A program made the position numbers and the translations under genes. Source: a virus. Taken from it: 35,642 bases of DNA. The notes beneath the pieces are model-generated. The model worked only from the letters and a program-made list of their open reading frames with translations, was not told the origin of the DNA and did not search any database. This document shows, piece by piece, positions 21,113 to 28,421 of this stretch. The stretch spans positions 1 through 35,642 of the IMG/VR virus record IMGVR_UViG_3300046703_000032; one strand, given 5' to 3'. Every line of letters starts with the position of its first letter. The first letter of the stretch is position 1.

Positions 21113-23107
21113 CTACCCCCTGCCCTCCATTGCCTGCCGCACCCCGTCCCGAATGAACGGCTGCAACCGGTCTCGTGCCTCGTACTCGTCAGCCAATGAC
21201 ACCACCGGCGAATAGACCAGGGTGAGGTTCATGCCGCCGCCGAAGCCGCCGCCGTCCGGCCCCTGTCCATTCGGCCACACCCGGCTGCCGCGAGGCACAT
21301 ACATCAGTTCCGGCCCACTCTCCCCTACCATTGCCAACCCGCCAGTAGCGTAGGGCGTGCCAGATGCGAAACCGGGAAACTTCGGCAGTTGCATACCGAG
21401 TGCATTCAGCCCCCGTGCTGCATCATAGGAAGCGGTAATGGCATTTGTAATGCTCCACAGGATGTCATCAATCGCCTTTAGTAGATCAAGGAACCCCTGG
21501 ACCGGAGCAACGAAATCAATCAACGTGAGTTTTAGACCCTCAACAGAGCCCTGTGCCCCCTCCTTCCCAAATGCCTTATTGAATTCTTTGATGGCAAGCG
21601 GGACGGTCACACTCAGCCAATCCCCTATTAGCTTGAACGCCGGCATCAGCCCGGTCTTGGGGTCGCTGATAGAGTCCCAAAGGTTCTGGAATGGGGGCAT
21701 GAGGGTCTCTGTCCAAAACACGCTGAATCCCAGGATGGCTGCCGGGAGGGTGGCATCCAGCCATACCTTGAACTTGCCCAACTCCAGTTGTACCTTGGCC
21801 ATGGCACTCTCTATCTGACCATAGAACCCAGCGATTGTGCCCGCCTGCTCGGCAGTAAGCGCCCCGGACTCAAGACCAATCGTGAGCGCCGTGCCCACCC
21901 CCGCCTTGACTCCGCCACCCGCCGTGGCCGTAACGATGCGCTCAATCGCGCCGGCGCCCTTCAAGGCCGAATCTACCAGGGTATCCGCAAACTTCTTGAA
22001 CCCATCGGACTGCACCAGGGTCAGGAAACCCGTTGCCAGGTCTTTCAACTTGGGAAGCAGCTTCAACCCCGCATCCTCGGCCACTGACCCGATGCTATTC
22101 TTGAGAATATCCAGTTGCCCGGCAAAGGTCTGACCGGCTGCCTTGGCGCTGCCCCCGAACTCGGTCTGCAATTCCTTCAAGATGGCCGCCTGCGCCCCGG
22201 CCGCGTCGCCGGTCTCCACCATCTTCTTGATAACCTCTGTCTGCGCCTCGTTGAAGTTGACACCGACACGCCGCAAGGCCGTGATGCCCAGGATAGGGTC
22301 CTGCAACGCCTTGCCGACCTGTGTGATACTGCCTTGCAAGTCAGTTCCGAATACCGTGGACATGTCCATAGCAATGTCCATGGCCGCCGGAAATATATCC
22401 TTGCCGATGCTCGTGAAGGTCAACAGGAGGGACTCGCCGCCCAGGATCACCTCATCGTCAAACCGGGTGACCTTCTGCATGGCCTCGGCGTACTTGATCA
22501 ACTCGGCGCGGGTCAGTTGCAGTGCTGGCTTGACCATGTTCAGCATGTCGGCCTGCGACCGGGTGACTATCTCGGCCCCGCTGGCGATCTTCTGTTGCAG
22601 GGAGCCAATAGACGCGCCCATCTTGGCGTGTTGCGCCTCGGCAACCTTGAGCTCTGCTGTGTCTGTCCGTACATTCAGCGCATTGGCGCCCCACTGTGCA
22701 GTCAGGGCTATCAGCTTCTGTCTCTGCTCCTGAAGCTGCGCCCCGTCCACCTCGTAGGCCAGGGTGAGACTGTCCAGCTCGGCACGATAACCGGCTACTG
22801 CCTCGGCGCTATCCCGCGTGCCTGTAATCTTGACCGCGTCGGCGGCGGCCCAATCAGCCGATGCCTTGGCCGTAGACCGCAGCGTAGCGTCAAGTTGTGC
22901 CACGGCAAGCTCGGACTCCATGGCACCTTTGAGCATGAAGCCAAGCGCCGCCGTTGCTGCGGCCAGGGCAGCCGTCCCGGCCATGAGACCAAGCTTCATG
23001 GCGCCGCCAGCGATTGACCCCAACCCACCCAGGCTCTTGCTAACCGAATCGATCGGTCCGCTGGCCTTGTTATCCGCGTCCAGGATGATCTTGACTATAT
23101 CTGCCAT
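21113..23107 (-). CDS. Tail tape measure protein
   Basis: 664 residues, short for this family, implying a tail of very roughly 100 nm. It has a Gly/Ala-rich hydrophobic region (about 25-60), coiled-coil segments (120-230), conserved tape-measure blocks (LTFTSIGKDIFPAAMDIA, LQGSITQVGKALQDPI, AGQTFAGQLDILKNSIGS) and the common C-terminal motif FASGTPYATGGLAMVGESGP. It sets tail length and is ejected during infection. GGAGGCTAGTCTG precedes the ATG, which overlaps the chaperone stop by one base (TGATG). Confidence 0.95.
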   Translation of the reverse strand: MADIVKIILDADNKASGPIDSVSKSLGGLGSIAGGAMKLGLMAGTAALAAATAALGFMLKGAMESELAVAQLDATLRSTAKASADWAAADAVKITGTRDSAEAVAGYRAELDSLTLAYEVDGAQLQEQRQKLIALTAQWGANALNVRTDTAELKVAEAQHAKMGASIGSLQQKIASGAEIVTRSQADMLNMVKPALQLTRAELIKYAEAMQKVTRFDDEVILGGESLLLTFTSIGKDIFPAAMDIAMDMSTVFGTDLQGSITQVGKALQDPILGITALRRVGVNFNEAQTEVIKKMVETGDAAGAQAAILKELQTEFGGSAKAAGQTFAGQLDILKNSIGSVAEDAGLKLLPKLKDLATGFLTLVQSDGFKKFADTLVDSALKGAGAIERIVTATAGGGVKAGVGTALTIGLESGALTAEQAGTIAGFYGQIESAMAKVQLELGKFKVWLDATLPAAILGFSVFWTETLMPPFQNLWDSISDPKTGLMPAFKLIGDWLSVTVPLAIKEFNKAFGKEGAQGSVEGLKLTLIDFVAPVQGFLDLLKAIDDILWSITNAITASYDAARGLNALGMQLPKFPGFASGTPYATGGLAMVGESGPELMYVPRGSRVWPNGQGPDGGGFGGGMNLTLVYSPVVSLADEYEARDRLQPFIRDGVRQAMEGRG

Positions 23108-23271
23108 CAGACTAGCCTCCGGTGTCCCGGCGTCAATGCCCGTGACGGCATCTTATGGGCCGCACCTTCTGCGTTCTGCAAGGTCAGCCACCTGGCCATC
23201 CACAACTCGCTCACCTGTTCCTCTATCTCCCATGGTGGCAATCCCCATTCCCGCGCCATGAGCAGCGGCAT
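23107..23271 (-). CDS. Tail assembly chaperone, second frame (GT-like)
   Basis: An open frame just before the tape measure, ending TGATG at its start. From the first ATG it gives 54 residues (MPLLMAREWGLPPWEIEEQV, LWMARWLTLQN), the form of the C-terminal part of siphovirus tail chaperones. The frame is open up to 23349, overlapping the previous chaperone gene in the -1 frame, as expected for G/GT programmed frameshifting. No canonical slippery heptamer is seen in the overlap, so expression could instead use re-initiation. A hairpin (CCGGAGG/CCTCCGG, 10-base loop) lies just after the first frame's stop. Confidence 0.7.
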   Translation of the reverse strand: MPLLMAREWGLPPWEIEEQVSELWMARWLTLQNAEGAAHKMPSRALTPGHRRLV

Positions 23272-23315
23272 AACCCAGTCCGGAGGCTCGTCACCACCTC
23301 CGGAGGTCCAGGCTG

Positions 23316-23711
23316 TTAACTGCCGCTGCTCTTGGTAGGGACCGGCGCGTCACCAAGCATGGCTCGTAATAGTTTGTCAAAGTCGTCCGCGCTGATGACG
23401 TCCAGCACCGCATCCACAGGACTGCCATCATCCGTTCGCACGTGGATGACCACTATATCTTCCAGGTCCAGCATAGAACTCATCACCTTGCCGGACAGCA
23501 AGGCGATTTCACGCTGCATGGCCTCCGCGCCAGGCATGGCCTCGGCGTTGCCCTCACTGACGGCCTTATCCAGCGCTTCGCTCTGCGCTCGCAACTGCTC
23601 TATGCGGCCACTGGTCTCGCGAACTACGCTCAGCGCCCGGCGTATCTTGCGTCGCTCCGCATAGGAGCCAGGCACGGCTGTGTCAATCGGCTTGACTATC
23701 AGGGTTGGCAT
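23316..23711 (-). CDS. Tail assembly chaperone, first frame (G-like)
   Basis: 131 residues from the ATG at 23711, preceded by AAGGAGGAAT; a longer frame upstream is antisense noise over the tail tube gene. The start MPTLIVKPIDTAVPGSYAER and the helical middle fit the small, acidic tail chaperones encoded between tail tube and tape measure. It coats the tape measure during tail assembly. The end of the gene overlaps the second frame. Confidence 0.8.
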   Translation of the reverse strand: MPTLIVKPIDTAVPGSYAERRKIRRALSVVRETSGRIEQLRAQSEALDKAVSEGNAEAMPGAEAMQREIALLSGKVMSSMLDLEDIVVIHVRTDDGSPVDAVLDVISADDFDKLLRAMLGDAPVPTKSSGS

Positions 23712-23719
23712 ATTCCTCC

Positions 23720-24700
23720 TTACACCAGCGCCGTGAGCGCGTTCTGCAAGATGATGATCAGGTAGTTGGTCAGGGTCGAATTGTACTGTGCCTTCCAGGT
23801 TAGATCCATGGTGGCGTTGCCGTCTGCATCCGCGCCCACCGGGCCCACCTTGCCGGACAGCACACCGGCGAAGTTGATGGTCGCACTCTTTAGCGCAGCA
23901 GCTGCACCAGAGGTCGCCTTGATTTGGATCTGTTTCTGTTGCATCGCCGGCGCCAACATGGCGTCCACCCAGCCCGCGCTCATGGCGTTCAATTCCACCG
24001 TGGTCTTGAGCTCCACTTCCCACCGCTGGCAGCCGTGAGATAGCGGCCCCAGTCCGCCCGCGAAGAACTTGGTATGGCGCTTGGCGTCGATGCTCAGCTC
24101 GAACGAGCGAAGTGTAATCGGCGCTGGGGTGGTCCCTATCGTGCCAGCCCAGGTATCCACCGAGAAGATTGAGTCGGCCATGCGAATGCCATTGACCGTG
24201 GTATCCGCCAGGGTGGTCTGTACCGCCTTGAGCGCCGTCTTGGCAATGAAGTCGGTGCTGGCCGTCCACATGCCCTTGGCCTCTCCCTTGATGGTCAGCT
24301 TGTTCAACAGGAAGCCGCCCACGTTGTAGGAGAATCCCGGCATCCCGATCTGCGCCGACTGCTTGAACGGCGTGGCAGCGGCCTGCAAGGGAGCCGGATA
24401 CGTCCAGGTGAATGGCGCCGTGGTCTGCGTCTTGGTCCCTGCCCCAAAGAGACTGTGAAGCAGGTACATGAGATCCTCGTAGGAAGCCTCACAATCCAGC
24501 GACCCCGCCGGCTCCTGGTAGACTTCGGTCATCATGGTGGGCGCGCCCATGTTACCGAGTTGCGCGCTGCCCTGAATGCCCTCGTCAATGTCCAGGTTGA
24601 TGTTGGTCAACCCCTGAAACCGGTGCGTCGCGGCAGTGACGATGGTCCCCCACTCGGACTCAGCGACGAACTGCAAGTGTTTGGTGGCTACTTCTGGCAT
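23720..24700 (-). CDS. Major tail (tube) protein
   Basis: 326 residues from the ATG at 24700, preceded by GGAGGTTTGTACC. Strand-rich, with blocks typical of large siphovirus tube proteins: LQFVAESEWGTIVTAATHRF, INLDIDEGIQG, EASYEDLMYLLHSLFGAG, ELSIDAKRHTKFFAGGL. The position before the chaperones and tape measure fixes the assignment. It polymerises into the tail tube. Its start overlaps the glycosyltransferase end by 13 bases. Confidence 0.88.
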   Translation of the reverse strand: MPEVATKHLQFVAESEWGTIVTAATHRFQGLTNINLDIDEGIQGSAQLGNMGAPTMMTEVYQEPAGSLDCEASYEDLMYLLHSLFGAGTKTQTTAPFTWTYPAPLQAAATPFKQSAQIGMPGFSYNVGGFLLNKLTIKGEAKGMWTASTDFIAKTALKAVQTTLADTTVNGIRMADSIFSVDTWAGTIGTTPAPITLRSFELSIDAKRHTKFFAGGLGPLSHGCQRWEVELKTTVELNAMSAGWVDAMLAPAMQQKQIQIKATSGAAAALKSATINFAGVLSGKVGPVGADADGNATMDLTWKAQYNSTLTNYLIIILQNALTALV

Positions 24701-25494
24701 GGTACAAACCTCCTGTCTAGTGCCCAATCCGTGGGCTTCGGTATGATGCGCCGGAACACGCCCAGGCTTTCAGCCCACTCGCGTAGTTCTTCCGGCTGTT
24801 GCGCCCATTCTTCCGGCGACAAGTCCCGCGTTGGCAGCCCTGGGAGGTAGTCGCCTTGCCCGATGTAGGCGTAGAGTTCTTGCTCGCTTGAAACCGTGGC
24901 CCATGCGCCGCCGTCCGCCGCTGGCCACCAGATATGCCCGTCCCGTTCTTTGTGCCCAACAGCGGCCCCGCAATGCACCACCACCCCGATTCCCTTGGCC
25001 GCACAGTCCTCAGCGAAGTACCAATCCGGGTGACATTCATTCTCAATCCGGAAGGGTACGGCCTCCAGAGCGTCTCGGCGGATCAGCGTGCAGCCGAAGC
25101 CAAGACCCCGCGCCGGCAGGACACGGCCCCAAGCATTCTGGCAACCCGCCTTGTCCGCATACTGCCCGCCCACGTCCAGCAGGTTCCAGGCATGGCCCCG
25201 GCCCCGGAAGCAGTAGAGTGCATGAGACACCGGCGCCCCGGTCCGCATCAGCTTCACCAGGGTATCCGGCGGCGCCACCATGTCACTCTCCAGTGTCAGC
25301 ATGGCGTCATAGCCGCCAGTCAAGGCCCACTCCCGGCCCCGGTTGTAGTTGTAGAGCACGTCCGCCTTGCTCTCCCCATGCGGGTTGTCGTGCGTGTAGA
25401 GAATGTCCACCGGCCCGGGCCAGTCCTGTGTGAACGCCGATTGAACCGCTTCCGGGTCCAACCCCAGGGTCGGGGTGAATATGAGGACCTTCAT
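24688..25494 (-). CDS. GT-A glycosyltransferase in the tail module
   Basis: 268 residues. The N-terminus MKVLIFTPTLGLDPEAVQS, the acceptor-side segment YNRGREWAL and the metal-binding-type motif LTLESDMVAPPDTLVKLM are those of family-2-like GT-A enzymes. FGCTLIRRDALEAV and HPDWYFAEDCAAKGIGVVVH complete the fold. It transfers a sugar from a nucleotide-sugar. The start overlaps the tail terminator stop by ATGA and the end overlaps the tail tube start, so all three are co-translated. Phage enzymes in this position are known to glycosylate virion proteins in some phages; the tube is the natural candidate here. Confidence 0.88.
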   Translation of the reverse strand: MKVLIFTPTLGLDPEAVQSAFTQDWPGPVDILYTHDNPHGESKADVLYNYNRGREWALTGGYDAMLTLESDMVAPPDTLVKLMRTGAPVSHALYCFRGRGHAWNLLDVGGQYADKAGCQNAWGRVLPARGLGFGCTLIRRDALEAVPFRIENECHPDWYFAEDCAAKGIGVVVHCGAAVGHKERDGHIWWPAADGGAWATVSSEQELYAYIGQGDYLPGLPTRDLSPEEWAQQPEELREWAESLGVFRRIIPKPTDWALDRRFVPCQK

Positions 25495-25928
25495 TCCGCC
25501 GCCTTCTCTTTGACCGTGACGGTGTAGACGAAACCCTGATAGGCAGTCCCACCAAACATGACATTGCCCGACAGCCCGGTATCCGTCGCGCCCATAACCT
25601 CGTTCACACCCAGAACACCCGGCAGGGTAGACTTGCAGTAGGCAATGCCGAACCGATCCAGCAGGACCAGCGCCTCTTGGTACGTCTCATCCACGCCCAT
25701 TCCCTGCGCCACCGGACCGACATAGACAGCAACCTCAAAAGCACGCACCACCTTGCGCATCCCGACAAGCGCGTGTTCCCCATCCCATGTTGTCGCGACC
25801 GGTCGCACCAGTACCAGGGGCATGTCCGAGGTATTGATGCTGGCAGGCCGCACGGTCGGCGCTTTGGTCACCCCGGTGATAGCTGCATGGACGGTCTGCA
25901 ATGCGTCGTGTATACTCTTGGCGCTCAT
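25491..25928 (-). CDS. Tail terminator-like protein
   Basis: 145 residues. An N-terminal helix (IHDALQTVHAAITGV) is followed by strand-rich segments (PLVLVRPVATTWD, FEVAVYVGPVAQG, YQGFVYTVTVKEK), the general pattern of siphovirus tail terminators. The order connector, terminator, tube supports it. GGAGGATGGC precedes the ATG; ATGA overlaps exist on both sides. Confidence 0.72.
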   Translation of the reverse strand: MSAKSIHDALQTVHAAITGVTKAPTVRPASINTSDMPLVLVRPVATTWDGEHALVGMRKVVRAFEVAVYVGPVAQGMGVDETYQEALVLLDRFGIAYCKSTLPGVLGVNEVMGATDTGLSGNVMFGGTAYQGFVYTVTVKEKAAE

Positions 25929-26815
25929 GCCATCCTCCGGTAGGGCTGCAATATCTGCTTCACGTCAGCCGGAATTCCCTTCGGGATGATCAGCTGCCCG
26001 GTCTCCGCGTCCGCCGTCACGTCGAAGACTTGGGAATCCTTCTGCCGGTACATGTAGGCTGCCAGGCGCTCAGTCGCCTGCACAATGTCGGCAGGCGCTG
26101 CTAGACCATACGCCCATTTGCCTGTGATGCTGATTGCGCCTTCCGGGTCGGTGAGATAGGTCCAGTATTTGGCCTTGCTTCTCAGGAGGCGAATGCGGTG
26201 ATAGGGAATGTGGTTGCGAGGCTCGGTCACATACTCGGTAGAGGCCACGGCCACGCCGTCGCCGTTGGTGATGCTGGTGATGGCCGCCAGTGGGTAGTCC
26301 AGATAGAGCACGTCGCCCTCAACATCAGCGCGGGAGTCAAACTTGCGCGTCGAATCGGCCGCCGCCTCGAATATCTGGCCACAGTAACTCTCGACCCATG
26401 CCTGTGCGCGGGCGATGAACGCCGTGAGTAGCGCGTCATCTGTAGCCAGCGTGGCGCCCAGAACGGCCTTGACTGAGGCGAGCGTGGTATAGGCGCCGGA
26501 GCCCGCTGGGACAGCCACCGCCGTGCCAGTCCATTCTATTGCCCCGCTGCCCACTACCGTGTCTGTAGTGGCAGGAGCGCCCCCGGCTCGCAGCCGGTAG
26601 CTGGCATGATAGGCCCCCGCACTGAGCGCCGGGAAAGTCCCTACATAGACGCCGGTGGTACTGCCTTCCACCATGGCAATGTCATAGGTGGCCCAGTTGG
26701 CAGCGTTCAGCGCCTCGAATGTCGCGCCGTTGTAGACCTTGCCCGTGCTGTCAAACACAAGAGCGTAGACCGTCGCCCCGGTTGTGCCATAGTCTAGGAG
26801 TAGCTCACCTGCCAT
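25925..26815 (-). CDS. Head-tail connector with N-terminal Ig-like domain
   Basis: 296 residues. The C-terminal 190 residues match gp6-like head-tail adaptors: TTLASVKAVLGATLATDDAL, FIARAQAWVESYCGQIFEA, LDYPLAAITSITNGDG, AAPADIVQATERLAAYMYR. The first 100 residues form a separate strand-rich, Ig-like domain (LLLDYGTTGATVYALVFDS, GVYVGTFPALSAGAYHASYR), not part of the usual adaptor. The ring it forms connects portal and tail. AAGAGG six bases before the ATG is a modest ribosome binding site. Confidence 0.8.
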   Translation of the reverse strand: MAGELLLDYGTTGATVYALVFDSTGKVYNGATFEALNAANWATYDIAMVEGSTTGVYVGTFPALSAGAYHASYRLRAGGAPATTDTVVGSGAIEWTGTAVAVPAGSGAYTTLASVKAVLGATLATDDALLTAFIARAQAWVESYCGQIFEAAADSTRKFDSRADVEGDVLYLDYPLAAITSITNGDGVAVASTEYVTEPRNHIPYHRIRLLRSKAKYWTYLTDPEGAISITGKWAYGLAAPADIVQATERLAAYMYRQKDSQVFDVTADAETGQLIIPKGIPADVKQILQPYRRMA

Positions 26816-26827
26816 TTATAGCCTCTT

Positions 26828-26850
26828 GGGGGCGATGGTTGGTCGCCCCC
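26828..26850 (-). promoter_or_regulatory. Intergenic hairpin before the connector gene
   Basis: A perfect 8 bp stem (26828-26835 with 26843-26850) with a 7-base loop, between the beta-helix gene and the connector gene. No T tract follows. It is one of three similar hairpins in the head module. Confidence 0.65.
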
Positions 26851-26859
26851 GTCAGTCAC

Positions 26860-27789
26860 CTAGTCAGCGTCCAGAGCAGGGCTTCCGCCCGCGCCCTTGA
26901 TGATCGGGATTGTGCCGGTGGTATTGCCCACGTAGTTCTCTACGTGAACCATGGCGTCAGCCACCGCATTGGCCGCGATAGTTGCACCCGCCGCGCAGCC
27001 CCGCGTTCCGGCGATGATGCCCGTGGTGCCGGAGAACACTTCCAGGTACGGCTCGGCGGCATTCGTGGTGTACACCAGGTTGTCCAGTACCATGAGGTGC
27101 TGGCTTATCGTGGTGATGCCATTGATGGCGGCGGGGTCATAGTCGCCCACGAACTCATTGCCCTGGATGCGCACGTTGTGGACCGCGCCGGTCAGCTTGA
27201 TGGCAGAAGCGCACCCAGCTACGGCAGGCTCACCCAGGAATCGGTTGCCTATGATGGTGGCCCGATCCGCACCTACCATCAACTGAAGCGCCAGCACGAA
27301 GTCCCAGGTCGTGGTCCCACCGTAATAGAACTCGCAATTCTTGATGGTGAACCCGGTCCCCGCTGCCTCAACGTCCACCCCTACCACCACGGCAGAGATG
27401 CCAGCGAGGAAGCGAAGATTCTCCACGGTCACCCCAGCCGCGCCAATGGCAAAGGTCGAATCGGTTGCCGTGAAGTGGAAGTGCGGCCGGTTGTCCCCGA
27501 TGCCAAGCCCCACAACCCGCACGCCAGCCACGTCCACATCCACGCCGTTGGCAGCCGCCAGAACCTCGGAGTGGCCGGGCATGACATAGATGATGTCGCC
27601 CGCGTCCGCCGTGCACTTACCCACGGCGTAGTCCAACGTCTTGAATGGGCTGCCCGGAGCGGAGCCAAACCCAGCGCCATCCGTGCCGGTGGCGTTGTGA
27701 ACGAAGAACCGCGCTCCAGTGGAAAAGCCCTCGTCGGTGATCACCAGAGAGCCTTGCGCCCACTGCCCAAATAGTTGTGTCTTAGCCAT
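26860..27789 (-). CDS. Right-handed beta-helix virion protein
   Basis: 309 residues. After a short N-terminal segment with TGTDGAGFGSAPGSPFKTLD, the sequence runs as successive parallel-beta-helix coils (GVTVENLRFLAGISAVVVGV, GFTIKNCEFYYGG, RATIIGNRFLGE, NVRIQGNEFVGD, LMVLDNLVYTT), the pectate-lyase-like pattern. The gene lies between head decoration and connector, so it is probably a head fibre or surface decoration that may bind or cleave sugars. AAGGAGGCTATC precedes the ATG. Confidence 0.78.
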   Translation of the reverse strand: MAKTQLFGQWAQGSLVITDEGFSTGARFFVHNATGTDGAGFGSAPGSPFKTLDYAVGKCTADAGDIIYVMPGHSEVLAAANGVDVDVAGVRVVGLGIGDNRPHFHFTATDSTFAIGAAGVTVENLRFLAGISAVVVGVDVEAAGTGFTIKNCEFYYGGTTTWDFVLALQLMVGADRATIIGNRFLGEPAVAGCASAIKLTGAVHNVRIQGNEFVGDYDPAAINGITTISQHLMVLDNLVYTTNAAEPYLEVFSGTTGIIAGTRGCAAGATIAANAVADAMVHVENYVGNTTGTIPIIKGAGGSPALDAD

Positions 27790-27819
27790 GATAGCCTCCT
27801 TGCAGGGTTGACCTGCGTA

Positions 27820-27845
27820 GGGGCCGCCGGTTGTCCAACGGCCCC
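27820..27845 (-). promoter_or_regulatory. Intergenic hairpin before the beta-helix gene
   Basis: A 7 bp GC stem (27820-27826 with 27839-27845) with inner complementarity, six bases after the stop of the upstream gene and before the next ribosome binding site. No T tract follows. It is the second of three hairpins placed stop, hairpin, start. Confidence 0.62.
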
Positions 27846-27851
27846 GCCTTA

Positions 27852-28364
27852 CTAGTCAGCTTCCACCAGGGGCTGGTTCGCGACGGCCATGCCGTACTTC
27901 ATCTGCACCAGCCAGGTAGCCGAAATGAAGTTAGTCGCCTCGCCGCTGGACGCGATGGTGAAGCCGACTACATCGTAGCCGGAGCCCAGGGCATCCAGGA
28001 CAAACTCCACCAGGTGTATCTGCGGGGTAGCGCCCGCGGTCAACGTGACTGCCACCGCGGGAGTCCGCGCGGCCATGGTCTCCAGGGTCGCGCAGTCAAC
28101 GTCGCTCCACCACCGCATCATCGGAGCGGTGATGGCTACATTGCCGGTGGGGGCCGTGCCCATCTTGCCAACGCCGGTCGCCCGTTCCAGGGTGATTACG
28201 GTGGCATGGGACGCGGCCTGGTTGAACGACATCAGCAGGTAGACCTTGACCGCGTTCTTGACGCTGATGTAGTTGGCCAGGGTCGCGGTCACGGCGCCGG
28301 TCGTAGTCCGGGGCTGCAGCGCCATGATCGGCTTGAGCATCTCGGGCATAAACAGATTTGGCAC
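27852..28364 (-). CDS. Probable head decoration protein
   Basis: 170 residues with a GTG start preceded by AGGAGGACCGAC. Strand-rich: LANYISVKNAVKVYLLMSFN, ATVITLERATGVGKMG, GATPQIHLVEFVLDALGSGY, NFISATWLVQMKYGMAV. It is directly downstream of the capsid gene, the usual place of decoration or stabilising proteins, and the hairpins on both sides suggest its dose is tuned. No specific family is recognised. Confidence 0.68.
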   Translation of the reverse strand: MPNLFMPEMLKPIMALQPRTTTGAVTATLANYISVKNAVKVYLLMSFNQAASHATVITLERATGVGKMGTAPTGNVAITAPMMRWWSDVDCATLETMAARTPAVAVTLTAGATPQIHLVEFVLDALGSGYDVVGFTIASSGEATNFISATWLVQMKYGMAVANQPLVEAD

Positions 28365-28389
28365 GTCGGTCCTCCTAGAGCAGTATTCT

Positions 28390-28414
28390 GGCCGCCCGAT
28401 TGGTTCAGGCGGCC
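28390..28414 (-). promoter_or_regulatory. Intergenic hairpin after the capsid gene
   Basis: A 7 bp GC stem (28390-28396 with 28408-28414) with an 11-base loop, seven bases after the capsid stop. No T tract follows, so mRNA 3'-end protection or partial termination is likelier than full termination. Confidence 0.65.
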
Positions 28415-28421
28415 CTCAATG

